Source: Trichormus sp. NMC-1 (lineage in GTDB: Bacteria > Cyanobacteriota > Cyanobacteriia > Cyanobacteriales > Nostocaceae). From it: 64,000 bases of DNA. Positions 26,525 to 35,227 of the stretch are shown here, piece after piece. Both the position numbers and the translations under genes were made by a program. The DNA lies in the NCBI RefSeq assembly GCF_001858025.1, contig NZ_LZQD01000001.1:1383151-1447150 (forward strand), given 5' to 3'. The notes beneath the pieces were generated by a model. That model was not told where the DNA came from. It saw only the letters and a program-made list of their open reading frames with translations, and made no database searches. Numbering within the stretch: the first letter of the stretch is position 1; each line of letters begins with the position of its first letter.

Positions 26525-28183
26525 CTACTTTTTAATTGTTTTATAAATTAGGTTTTGGGTAGGATCAATTTTGACATTAGTTACAGCTTTTTGGGCAAAT
26601 ACATAATCTTTGTTTTGCCATAAAGGAATGTAAGGAACATCAGTAAGTACTTGTGTTTGAATGTCAGCAAATATTTTCTGACGCGCTTCTGGATTTTGTT
26701 CTTTACGTTGTTGATCAATTAGTTTATTGACAGCTTCGTTATAGTAAAAAGAACCTTGGGTTTGACTGCCTCCATTTTCGCATCCTTTGGCATCTGAACC
26801 TTTCTCACAAGCCAAAAATGGCTGCACGTAATTATCTGGATCTAAAAAATCTGGATACCAATCAAGTAAAGCTGCTGGATATAAACCTTTGCTAATTTCT
26901 TTAAAAAAGGTAGCACCTTCTACGGTTTTAACTTCTAGTTGTAATATCCCATCCATTTTAGTATCAGCCAAAGATTTTAGTGTCTGCGCTGCTAAACTGC
27001 GAGTAGGTGAACTTGCTGGATACCAAACTTGCACTTTAGCGGGATTTTCTTTAGAAAAACCAGCAGCAGTTAAGGTTTTTTTGGCTAGTTCAAAGTTAGC
27101 ATCACCATATTTATCTTTAAATAATGGTTGGGAAACATTGAATGTGGTGGGAATCATGCTGTAAAGTGGTTCAGCTTGACTAAATAATACTCGCTCATTT
27201 AATAATGGACGATCAATTAATGATGCGATCGCACTTCTTACCTCTACTTTATCCAAAGGTTTCTGATTGCGATTCAACACCATATAACTAACTACACTAC
27301 CTTGAGCGGTAATAGCTTGCCAATCTCCTTTTTTTGCACCTTCCTCTAAACTGCGAATTTGGTCTGGTTGCAAAGATAAGTAAGCTACATCTACAGCACC
27401 AGTTCGGAAAGCATTAAACAAATTAACTGGACTAGTCTGAATTTGAACATTAATACCCTTATTGGCTGGTTTTTCACCCCAATATTGCTCAAATACATCA
27501 AATCGCAGCGAATCAGTACCATACTGAGCTAACTTATAAGCACCAGTGCCAACAAAGATATTCGGCTTAAATTTCCCAGTCCCGATTTCATAAGCTTTGG
27601 GGGAAACTGCACACACCCCAGAAAAGGCTAATAGAGAGGGAAACGCCGCAAAGGGCTTTTTGAGCTTAATTGTTAATTCATAGTCCCCTGTGGCTTTCAC
27701 AGCAGCGACTGTATCGGAAAGCAAGAAAGATGGTTTACCTTTATTTTCGATAAAACGCTGGATACTAAATTCCATTGCTTTAGCGTTGAAAGGAGTCTGA
27801 TCATGAAACACCACTCCTTGACGGATAGGTATGGTGTAAGTTAAACCATCTGCACTAACTTTAGGTAATGCTGTGGCTAGTTGGGGCTTAATTTCTGTGC
27901 TACCTGGTTCATAGGTGTACAAGCGATCGCTCATATTGAATACTAAACCCAATGATGCCAATTCATACGCATCAGCCGGATCAAGAGTTCTAGGCTTTGA
28001 CGTTGTACCTATGGTAATCCGTCCATCACCAGCAGGAGTATTGACAACACCAGTTGTTGTGGTAGTTGTCTGTGTGCGAGGGGTGCAACTAACAGCCAAC
28101 AATAAACATAGAGAGAACAAAGACAGGAATTTTGCCATCCTACCCCACTGTCTCATAGACAACGAGAACCAAGTTATTACCAT
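26525..28183 (-). CDS. Peptide-type ABC transporter substrate-binding lipoprotein
   Basis: 552 aa, SBP family 5 (DppA/OppA-like). The N-terminus has a lipoprotein signal with lipobox LAVSC, so the mature protein is anchored at Cys33 (counting from the first ATG). Start is uncertain: in-frame ATGs lie at codons 1, 10 and 15, and MRQWGRMAKFLSLFSLCLL would be a normal signal. Family motifs include LDPADAYELASLGLVFN, YTIPIRQGVVFHDQTPFNAK and LLDWYPDFLDPDNYVQPF. It delivers peptides or related solutes to the permeases encoded nearby. Confidence 0.9.
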   Translation of the reverse strand: MVITWFSLSMRQWGRMAKFLSLFSLCLLLAVSCTPRTQTTTTTTGVVNTPAGDGRITIGTTSKPRTLDPADAYELASLGLVFNMSDRLYTYEPGSTEIKPQLATALPKVSADGLTYTIPIRQGVVFHDQTPFNAKAMEFSIQRFIENKGKPSFLLSDTVAAVKATGDYELTIKLKKPFAAFPSLLAFSGVCAVSPKAYEIGTGKFKPNIFVGTGAYKLAQYGTDSLRFDVFEQYWGEKPANKGINVQIQTSPVNLFNAFRTGAVDVAYLSLQPDQIRSLEEGAKKGDWQAITAQGSVVSYMVLNRNQKPLDKVEVRSAIASLIDRPLLNERVLFSQAEPLYSMIPTTFNVSQPLFKDKYGDANFELAKKTLTAAGFSKENPAKVQVWYPASSPTRSLAAQTLKSLADTKMDGILQLEVKTVEGATFFKEISKGLYPAALLDWYPDFLDPDNYVQPFLACEKGSDAKGCENGGSQTQGSFYYNEAVNKLIDQQRKEQNPEARQKIFADIQTQVLTDVPYIPLWQNKDYVFAQKAVTNVKIDPTQNLIYKTIKK

Positions 28184-28270
28184 TAATTTTTTTAAATCAG
28201 CAGTTAATTATTCTAGGATATATGTTTAGCTAATTACATCTTGTCAGATTGTCTTCACAAGAATAGCATC

Positions 28271-28840
28271 TTATCTTTGTAAAACTTGAGCAGCCGTCAA
28301 CTTGAGATCAGGAAAGAGCGGAGAAACGATTAAGCTATCATTTTCATATACCTGCTGTTCATAAAAACCCTCCACCCATTCCAATACTGTCACCTTTTGG
28401 TCAATGGGATCAACAATCCAATATTCGGCAATACCCCGCGCCGCATACTCAGATCTCTTGTAGCGATAATCACGACTAGCCTGATTAGGACTCACCACTT
28501 CAACTACCAGTAAGGGTGGTGGCATATCCATATATACCAGTGAACGAGTAGCTCCTGCCATAGCGATCGCTAACTCTTCAGAAAAGACTACCAGATCAGG
28601 TACACGCACACCCACTCTTCTACTATTCACAGCCACCTCGGCCTTCATCCGCAATCTAGAGGAAGGAATTCCACAGCTTAAAAAATAGGCAACCAAAAAC
28701 ATTGCGATCCTTTGATTTATATCACTTTCTGAAGGCATGGGAATTAATTCTCCATTTTCCAATTCATATAAACTATCCGTACCATCGTCATAGTTGAGAA
28801 ATTCCTCAAAGGTCATCTTTTTAGCAATTACTACTGTCAT
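28271..28840 (-). CDS. Uma2 family endonuclease (DUF820)
   Basis: 189 aa of the expanded cyanobacterial Uma2 family with a PD-(D/E)XK-like core: YELENGELIPMP (N-terminal Glu), VRVPDLVVF (Asp), LLVVEVVSPNQ (Glu) and YRYKRSEYAARGIAEYWIVDP (Lys region). All core residues appear present. Cyanobacteria carry dozens of copies, often near mobile DNA; the biological role is unsettled. It follows a YefM-like antitoxin gene by 55 bp on the same strand, but the two are not a known pair. Confidence 0.9.
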   Translation of the reverse strand: MTVVIAKKMTFEEFLNYDDGTDSLYELENGELIPMPSESDINQRIAMFLVAYFLSCGIPSSRLRMKAEVAVNSRRVGVRVPDLVVFSEELAIAMAGATRSLVYMDMPPPLLVVEVVSPNQASRDYRYKRSEYAARGIAEYWIVDPIDQKVTVLEWVEGFYEQQVYENDSLIVSPLFPDLKLTAAQVLQR

Positions 28841-28895
28841 TGCCTTTTCTCCCGTGGGTTAGCTTACCTTAATTATCGCTTAGTTTTTTGATCTC

Positions 28896-29150
28896 TCATT
28901 CTTCAATTAAGACTCTTTCAATAACTTTACCGTCTTTTGCTGATTGAATTGAGGTAAGAAGATGCTCTGTATTAACTGGATTTGAAAGTAAATATAATGT
29001 TTCTTGCCATGATAAAAATTCGTCTAGAGAAATCAAAATAGCTTTGTTGCCTTTGTTATTACAAATAATAGTCGGTTGTACATCTGCAATAATACGATCT
29101 ATCAAAGCATCTAAATCATGACTTGCCTGTTGAGTATTCATTGCATCCAT
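28896..29150 (-). CDS. Phd/YefM-type antitoxin, no toxin adjacent
   Basis: 84 aa, matching the YefM/Phd DNA-binding antitoxin fold: SHDLDALIDRIIADVQPTII then NKGNKAILISLDEFLSWQETL. AAGGAGGAT lies just before the ATG at 29150. In typical systems a YoeB or Doc toxin follows within a few bases; here the next gene is Uma2, so the antitoxin is unpaired or its toxin was lost. It may still autorepress. Confidence 0.85.
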   Translation of the reverse strand: MDAMNTQQASHDLDALIDRIIADVQPTIICNNKGNKAILISLDEFLSWQETLYLLSNPVNTEHLLTSIQSAKDGKVIERVLIEE

Positions 29151-29287
29151 TTCATCCTCCTTTATGTGTTAAATAATTAGTTAAATTCTAGCCTAGAAAT
29201 TTTAGGATTAAAGTAAAAGTAAGGAAGAGATAATGTTAGGGTTTGTATCTTTTCCTTACCTACAAAATAGGCGATCTCACTAAATCT

Positions 29288-30130
29288 TCACCCCTCTACA
29301 CTTGGAAAGCCTTCCGTAGGTTGCCAGAGTAGTTTTTTTATTTGCTCCTTTTTAAGGTGTGCATTAAATGCTTTAATAGTCAGAGCTGCCAAAAAAGTCA
29401 TTTTTGCTGGTCTAAAAATATGTTCCTCTTCACAAATCAACTTATGTAAAACAAAGGTTGGGCTTTGTGGTTCAGGACTACATTCATTTTTCCAGATACT
29501 TTCAAGCTCACCAAAGAATTCCTCTCCATCATCCATAGCTGTATCTAAAATTAAAAGTGCGGCGAAACCTATCGCTGCACTTTTTCTACCTAATTTTTGA
29601 GCGGCTTCAAATGCTGGTAATATAACAGATACATATTTTTCACCATGTAAGGCTATATTTCTTTCTGTATATTTTCTTGTGGCAAGCGTGAATTTATGCC
29701 TATTTTCTTCTTCTGTTTCTATCCATGCTTTATGTTGTTTAGCTATCGCTGCAAATAATGGAGCTTTTGGAAGTCCTTTAAGACTCATTAAATCGGTTAC
29801 ACTTCTAGGCTTACCAATATCAATTGTTCCAAAAGCAGAATCATCTTCAATTCCCTGTATAACAATAGTTTTAAAAGACTTACCACTATTTACACATGCA
29901 GTCAAACGATGCTGTCCATCTAGTAAACGCCCAGTTTCTGAAAATGCAATACTTTCCCCATTTAACATCCATTCACCACGTTTAATGCTATCGGTTAACA
30001 TTTTTATGTGATCTTTTTTTAGTGGGCGATTACCGTCATTATTATTGTTAAGAATAGTTTCTGCTAATTCTGGCGTTATTTCAGCAACTCCAGCAACAAT
30101 ATTGCACTCAATAAATTCAATTCTGTCCAT
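29288..30130 (-). CDS. DGQHR-motif protein of unknown function, phage/plasmid-like
   Basis: 280 aa. The N-terminal half contains NRPLKKDHIKMLTDSIKRGE, then NGESIAFSETGRLLDGQHRL and a DDSAFGTIDIGKPRSVTDLM segment. This arrangement recalls ParB/sulfiredoxin-like domains encoded by phages and plasmids, where DGQHR binds a nucleotide. The C-terminal half is helical and unrecognised. No membrane segment or signal. Its neighbours are an unpaired antitoxin and Uma2, so it lies in an accessory patch. I would not give it a function. Confidence 0.65.
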   Translation of the reverse strand: MDRIEFIECNIVAGVAEITPELAETILNNNNDGNRPLKKDHIKMLTDSIKRGEWMLNGESIAFSETGRLLDGQHRLTACVNSGKSFKTIVIQGIEDDSAFGTIDIGKPRSVTDLMSLKGLPKAPLFAAIAKQHKAWIETEEENRHKFTLATRKYTERNIALHGEKYVSVILPAFEAAQKLGRKSAAIGFAALLILDTAMDDGEEFFGELESIWKNECSPEPQSPTFVLHKLICEEEHIFRPAKMTFLAALTIKAFNAHLKKEQIKKLLWQPTEGFPSVEG

Positions 30131-30877
30131 TTAAACCTGCCATAAAAAGTAAAAAAGGTTAATAATATCCAGACAATATCAAGAAAAATTTTGCATATCG
30201 TCAATATCGAGTATTATACAGAATTTTCGGGATATACACTTAGCTTTGTAACCAATTACAGGCTTTTTTGTCTATATACTCCCAAATAGCCAGAACTTCC
30301 ATGCGTAAACTTAGTCTAAAATAAAACCTGTAATTTATCTACAAGCGATCGCGAAGCGCTGCTGCAAGCAGTTCGCCGAGTAAAACCCCAATTTGGTTTT
30401 ATGCTGGGTATTGTGGGCTTAAAAAACTTCAGCTTTCCAGATAGATATGCTGATAATCAGCAGTAGCTTGGGGTTTGGTAGCCATATTTGAGCCACAAGT
30501 TAGGTAATCGCATCTATTTACACGCTTGCAAAGCGTTCCATCAAAAGTTACAATTTTTTAAACATTCTCATTTTTGCTTGGCAATTGCGTAAACGCTCAA
30601 ACAGAAACTTCCTGAAAGTTCACAAGCCCCACCCAAAAGTCCCATAAGCTTTTGGCTGCTGAAAAAACCTCAGCAGTTATACGGGCGTTTTGCCACTCTC
30701 AAGGATAAAGCTTTTGTAGCTGAAAAGCATTGCTAAACCACAGGCTAATCTGTGGTAAAACTCAAGACTGGCAATAACAAAAAACTCAGAGAGTTCCCCA
30801 AGAAACAACCATCGTTTCTGAGAACCTCAGTAAGAAAATTGCTTTGTAAACTAACTAATCTAGGAGGATTGTAGTCG
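30131..30877. promoter_or_regulatory. psbB upstream region
   Basis: 747 bp with no supported ORF between two divergent genes. It should contain the psbB promoter and a long leader. Repeats include GCGATCGCGAAGCGCTGCTG near 30346-30365, a dispersed element, and a hairpin with arms ACCACAG/CTGTGGT at 30737-30756, about 120 bp upstream of psbB, in the probable leader. AGGAGG lies just before the ATG (about 30861-30866). Confidence 0.55.
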
Positions 30878-32407
30878 ATGGGACTACCCTGGTACCGAGT
30901 ACATACAGTTGTTCTGAACGATCCAGGTCGGCTGATTTCTGTACACTTAATGCACACAGCCCTAGTCGCTGGCTGGGCTGGCTCAATGGCGCTGTACGAA
31001 CTGGCTACTTACAACCCCAGTGATCCAGTTCTCAACCCCATGTGGCGGCAAGGGATGTTCGTTCTCCCCTTCATGTCACGGTTAGGTGTCACCCAATCTT
31101 GGGGCGGTTGGAGCGTTACCGGCGCTCAAGCAACTGACCCTGGTTTCTGGTCATTTGAAGGCGTGGCAGCGGCTCACATCGTTCTTTCCGGTTTATTATT
31201 CCTAGCAGCCGTTTGGCACTGGGTTTACTGGGACTTGGAACTCTTTAGAGATCCTCGCACCGGCGAACCTGCACTAGACTTGCCAAAAATGTTTGGCATT
31301 CACCTGTTCTTATCTGGTTTACTTTGTTTTGGTTTTGGTGCTTTCCACCTCACTGGACTATTTGGCCCCGGTATGTGGGTTTCTGATGCCTTTGGTGTAA
31401 CTGGTAGCATCCAAGCCGTAGCACCAGAATGGGGTCCAGCCGGGTTTAACCCCTATAACCCCGGTGGCGTTGTGGCTCACCACATTGCAGCTGGTGTTGT
31501 TGGCATTATTGCTGGTTTATTCCACCTCACAGTTAGACCCCCTGAAAGGCTCTACAAAGCCCTACGGATGGGGAACATTGAAACAGTACTTTCCAGCAGT
31601 ATCGCAGCGGTTTTCTTTGCCGCTTTCGTAGTAGCTGGTACTATGTGGTACGGTAACGCTACCACCCCTATCGAACTGTTTGGCCCTACCCGCTACCAGT
31701 GGGATCAAGGCTACTTCCGTCAAGAAATTGAGCGCCGTGTACAAACTAGTGTTGGACAAGGTGCAAGCCTTACAGAAGCTTGGGCGCAAATCCCCGAAAA
31801 ACTGGCTTTCTACGATTACGTAGGTAATAGCCCCGCCAAAGGTGGACTGTTCCGTACAGGGCCAATGGTTAAGGGTGATGGCATTGCTCAATCTTGGCAA
31901 GGTCACGCGGTATTCAAAGATTCTGAAGGTCGGGAACTGACAGTACGTCGTCTACCTAACTTCTTTGAAACCTTCCCAGTAATTCTGACTGATGCTGATG
32001 GTGTTATCCGCGCTGATATCCCCTTCCGTCGGGCAGAATCCAAGTACAGCTTTGAGCAAACAGGTGTTACTGTTAGCTTCTACGGTGGCGATCTTAATGG
32101 CAAAACCTTTACAGATCCGGCTGATGTGAAGAAGTATGCCCGTAAGGCTCAAGGTGGCGAAATATTTGAATTTGACCGGGAAACCTTGAACTCAGATGGC
32201 GTATTCCGCACATCTCCCAGAGGTTGGTTTACCTTTGGTCACGCTGTATTTGCGCTGCTGTTCTTCTTTGGACACCTGTGGCACGGTTCTCGGACAATCT
32301 ACCGAGACGTATTCGCTGGTGTGGAAGCAGATCTAGAAGAGCAAGTAGAATGGGGTCTGTTCCAGAAAGTGGGTGACAAATCAACCCGCCGGAAAGAAGC
32401 TCTCTAA
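30878..32407 (+). CDS. psbB: Photosystem II CP47 chlorophyll apoprotein
   Basis: 509 aa, the usual length for CP47. It starts [20 protein letters not shown] and has six membrane helices with chlorophyll-binding histidines ([81 protein letters not shown]). The large lumenal loop lies between helices five and six. It binds antenna chlorophyll and connects to the D2 side of the PSII core in thylakoids. The start has a strong AGGAGG. psbT follows, as in most cyanobacteria. Confidence 0.99.
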   Translation: MGLPWYRVHTVVLNDPGRLISVHLMHTALVAGWAGSMALYELATYNPSDPVLNPMWRQGMFVLPFMSRLGVTQSWGGWSVTGAQATDPGFWSFEGVAAAHIVLSGLLFLAAVWHWVYWDLELFRDPRTGEPALDLPKMFGIHLFLSGLLCFGFGAFHLTGLFGPGMWVSDAFGVTGSIQAVAPEWGPAGFNPYNPGGVVAHHIAAGVVGIIAGLFHLTVRPPERLYKALRMGNIETVLSSSIAAVFFAAFVVAGTMWYGNATTPIELFGPTRYQWDQGYFRQEIERRVQTSVGQGASLTEAWAQIPEKLAFYDYVGNSPAKGGLFRTGPMVKGDGIAQSWQGHAVFKDSEGRELTVRRLPNFFETFPVILTDADGVIRADIPFRRAESKYSFEQTGVTVSFYGGDLNGKTFTDPADVKKYARKAQGGEIFEFDRETLNSDGVFRTSPRGWFTFGHAVFALLFFFGHLWHGSRTIYRDVFAGVEADLEEQVEWGLFQKVGDKSTRRKEAL

Positions 32408-32509
32408 TTTTGGGGAACTGGGAATTGGGAACTGGGCGATATTACCCAACACCTAATCCCAGTCCTTGGTACACTAATATTACTGGCTGGATAAACAGGA
32501 ACTCGTAAT

Positions 32510-32614
32510 ATGGAAAGTGTTGCATACATCTTGGTTTTGACTTTGGCAATAGGCGTTCTCTTTTTTGCGATCGCATTCCGCGAACCCCCCCGGTTTGAGA
32601 GAAAAGATAAGTAG
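32510..32614 (+). CDS. psbT: Photosystem II protein T
   Basis: 34 aa, too short for ordinary gene tracks. The start MESVAYILVLTLAIGVLFFA is the single membrane helix and the tail FREPPRFERKDK is the conserved cytoplasmic end of PsbT. It lies 102 bp downstream of psbB on the same strand, the standard cyanobacterial and plastid arrangement. It stabilises the PSII dimer and the acceptor side. Confidence 0.96.
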   Translation: MESVAYILVLTLAIGVLFFAIAFREPPRFERKDK

Positions 32615-33012
32615 ATTCCTATTTTCAGGCTTGTAAAGCAATCTCAAGATTATCCGTTGCCGCCGATTTAGGTAGCAACGGATAATTTTGCGAGTATCTT
32701 TTGCTAAACTTATGAGGCAACAATCGCCAACTACTGAAAAACTTTTTGATATGTGATATAATTTCCTATCTGGGAGTTGATATGTGTGAACCTAGCTCTT
32801 CTGCGCTAGGATAAACAAAGGTGTAAGTGTAAACTTCTTTAAAAAAAGCCCTTACCCGTTGTGGGACAGACAATGGATGCTTGTGGAGGGTAAAGTCATT
32901 AGACTCCCCGTGAAGCAAGAATCTGCCTTTCTTGATTAAAAGCAGACTGTCGAATACACATTGTTAATTGTGGCAAAAACTTGACGGAGAACAGAACCAG
33001 GAACAAATCAGC
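32615..33012. promoter_or_regulatory. psbT-rpsA intergenic region and rpsA leader
   Basis: 398 bp with no supported ORF. ATCCGTTGCCGCCGATTT followed by GGCAACGGAT-type pairing (ATTATCCGTTGC ... GCAACGGATAAT, about 32648-32687) forms a hairpin after psbT, a likely terminator. The rest should hold the rpsA promoter and leader. A TTG at 32968 could extend the S1 frame, but the ATG at 33013 is better. Confidence 0.6.
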
Positions 33013-34059
33013 ATGGTCAATCAGAACTTAACCGCTACAGAAATTGGATTCACTCACGAAGATTTCGCTGCTCTACTCGATAAGTACGATTATCACTTTA
33101 GCCCTGGTGATGTTGTGCCAGGTACAGTTTTCAGTATAGAGCCGCGCGGCGCTCTGATTGACATCGGTGCTAAAACAGCAGCATACATACCTATACAGGA
33201 AATGTCTATTAACCGGGTGGATAGCCCGGAAGAAGTCTTACAATCAAACGAAACACGGGAATTTTTCATCCTCACTGATGAAAACGAAGATGGTCAGTTA
33301 ACCCTTTCCATTCGTCGTATTGAATACATGAGGGCATGGGAAAGAGTACGGCAGTTACAAGCAGAAGATGCTACTGTCCGTTCTGGTGTGTTTGCCACTA
33401 ACCGTGGGGGAGCATTGGTACGAATTGAGGGACTGCGCGGCTTTATCCCCGGCTCCCACATTAGTACCCGCAAACCTAAAGAAGAATTGGTAGGCGAAGA
33501 ACTACCGTTGAAATTCCTAGAAGTAGACGAAGAACGTAATCGCTTAGTTCTATCCCATCGTCGGGCGCTAGTTGAGCGCAAGATGAACCGCCTGGAAGTT
33601 GGTGAAGTAGTAATTGGTACTGTTCGCGGTATTAAGCCCTACGGTGCATTCATCGACATTGGTGGTGTTAGCGGACTACTCCACATTTCTGAAATTTCCC
33701 ACGAGCATATTGACACACCTCACAGCGTCTTCAATGTCAATGATGAAGTGAAAGTGATGATCATTGACTTGGATGCAGAAAGAGGACGGATTTCTCTGTC
33801 TACCAAACAGTTGGAACCTGAACCCGGTGACATGATTAAGAACCGTGATTTGGTCTATGATAAGGCCGAAGAAATGGCAGCTAAGTATCGGGAACAGATG
33901 TTAGCTAAACAGCAAGGTATCACTACTGCACCAGTGGAAGCAGTGGAAGCTGTAGAAGCTGTGGAAGCTGTAGAAGCTGTAGAAGCTGTGGAAGCTGAAG
34001 TAGAAATCCCACCAGCAACTGAAGCTGTTGAAGAGATCCCAGCAGCTATTCAAGAGTAA
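33013..34059 (+). CDS. rpsA: 30S ribosomal protein S1
   Basis: 348 aa from the ATG at 33013 (MVNQNLTATEIGFTHEDFAA). Three S1 OB-fold domains are visible: PGDVVPGTVFSIEPRGALID, VRSGVFATNRGGALVRIEGL and VGEVVIGTVRGIKPYGAFID. Three-domain S1 is usual for cyanobacteria. It recruits mRNA to the 30S subunit. The C-terminus carries six VEA units encoded by a GAAGCTGT(A/G)-type repeat (about 33937-33996), probably length-variable. A rho-independent terminator follows. Confidence 0.96.
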   Translation: MVNQNLTATEIGFTHEDFAALLDKYDYHFSPGDVVPGTVFSIEPRGALIDIGAKTAAYIPIQEMSINRVDSPEEVLQSNETREFFILTDENEDGQLTLSIRRIEYMRAWERVRQLQAEDATVRSGVFATNRGGALVRIEGLRGFIPGSHISTRKPKEELVGEELPLKFLEVDEERNRLVLSHRRALVERKMNRLEVGEVVIGTVRGIKPYGAFIDIGGVSGLLHISEISHEHIDTPHSVFNVNDEVKVMIIDLDAERGRISLSTKQLEPEPGDMIKNRDLVYDKAEEMAAKYREQMLAKQQGITTAPVEAVEAVEAVEAVEAVEAVEAEVEIPPATEAVEEIPAAIQE

Positions 34060-34106
34060 TACATTGTTAGTTGCAATTACTTGTAACTAAGACTATGACA
34101 GCATTT

Positions 34107-34131
34107 AAAGAGGGATTTTCCCTCTTTTTTT
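34107..34131 (+). terminator. Rho-independent terminator of rpsA
   Basis: Stem AAAGAGGGA / TCCCTCTTT with a short TTT loop, followed by further T residues (CCCTCTTTTTTTG). It lies 48 bp after the rpsA stop codon. Confidence 0.9.
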
Positions 34132-34242
34132 GTGCTAATAATAAGTTGCCAGGTACTTAATGACATAAACTGGTAAAACCTAGACACAAATAGACTTTCA
34201 ATCCTGTTAAAAGTTAAAAATTCCCTGCTATAACTGACTAAT

Positions 34243-34977
34243 ATGGTTACTATCAAATGTAGAGAAATCACGTTTTCTGATATTCAGGCAATTTTATTTG
34301 ATAAAAATGGTACTTTAGAAGACTCAGAAGCTTATTTGCGATCGCTCGGACAAAAAGGCGCACGCATGATAGACGCGCAAATTCCCGGAATTGGGGAACC
34401 TTTATTAATGGCTTTTGGTATTAATAGCGATAAATTAGATCCCGCTGGTTTAATAGCAGTAGCCAGTCGCCGAGAAACCGAAGTCGCCGCCGCTGCATAT
34501 ATTGCCGAAACTGGTCGAGGATGGTTTGAGTCTTTAAAAATCGCCCGTCAAGCTTTGGAAGAAGCTGAACAATATATTGATAGAACTCCTTCACCGCTGT
34601 TTGTGGGTAGCTTGGAGGTGCTGAAGTCTCTATCAGCAGCAGGTTTAAAACTTGGCATCCTCTCAGCCGCCACAACTCAAGATGTGTCGAAATTTGTCAC
34701 CCATCACCAATTAGGCAATTATCTTCAACTCGAAATGGGAGTTGATGAAGGACCAAGTAAACCAGATCCAGTACTATTTTTGCAAGCTTGCCAAGTTTTG
34801 GGAGTAGACCCAGGTAAAACACTGATGGTAGGTGATTCCGTCGGTGATATGCAAATGGCACGGAATGCTCAAGCCGCAGGTTGTATTGGTATTACCTGGA
34901 TTGATAATTCAAGTAACGTTAAAGGCGCGGATGTAGTAATTAACCAGCTTGATGAAATTCAGGTTATGCAATTTTGA
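34243..34977 (+). CDS. HAD-superfamily hydrolase
   Basis: 244 aa with ordered HAD motifs: ILFDKNGTLEDSE (I), LGILSAATTQDV (II), the Lys in GPSKPDPVLF (III) and MVGDSVGDMQMARNA (IV). Motif I is DxN rather than DxD, so the usual general acid/base Asp is Asn; this is seen in some lineages and may alter the reaction. A helical cap of about 100 aa follows motif I. Phosphoglycolate-phosphatase-like overall, substrate unknown. It starts at ATG 34243 with no strong ribosome site. Confidence 0.87.
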   Translation: MVTIKCREITFSDIQAILFDKNGTLEDSEAYLRSLGQKGARMIDAQIPGIGEPLLMAFGINSDKLDPAGLIAVASRRETEVAAAAYIAETGRGWFESLKIARQALEEAEQYIDRTPSPLFVGSLEVLKSLSAAGLKLGILSAATTQDVSKFVTHHQLGNYLQLEMGVDEGPSKPDPVLFLQACQVLGVDPGKTLMVGDSVGDMQMARNAQAAGCIGITWIDNSSNVKGADVVINQLDEIQVMQF

Positions 34978-35130
34978 TTTGGCGGAATCTGCTCGTTACA
35001 CATAGGCTCCAAATCAAAATTCCAACTTAATTACAGCAGAATTCAGGAATCAGTAGAGACGTTTCGCCGAAACGTCTGTACTTTGTGTCTAGGTTTCAAT
35101 TGTCAATTTCCCACAGGAGTTGACAATATC

Positions 35131-35222
35131 AGGACTTACGCAAAACCGAACGGAAGTAGCGGTAATTCATGAATTACCACTACGCAATAATCAGGTTTTC
35201 AGTCACATTTTGCGTAAGTCCT
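35131..35222. mobile_element. 92-bp MITE with the TIR of the 15.4-kb IS
   Basis: Terminal inverted repeats AGGACTTACGCAAAA and TTTTGCGTAAGTCCT enclose 62 bp with an inner palindrome GGTAATTCATGAATTACC. No coding capacity. The outer 12 bases (AGGACTTACGCA) equal those of the insertion sequence at 15434-16573, so that or a related transposase probably mobilised it. No certain target duplication could be read. It ends 6 bp from the stop of the WD40 gene. Confidence 0.85.
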
Positions 35223-35227
35223 AAATA

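Noticed and set aside
32968..33012. N-terminal extension of ribosomal protein S1 from a TTG
   Set aside because: The extra 15 residues do not resemble S1 starts, and the ATG at 33013 gives the usual MVNQNLTATEIGFTHEDF.
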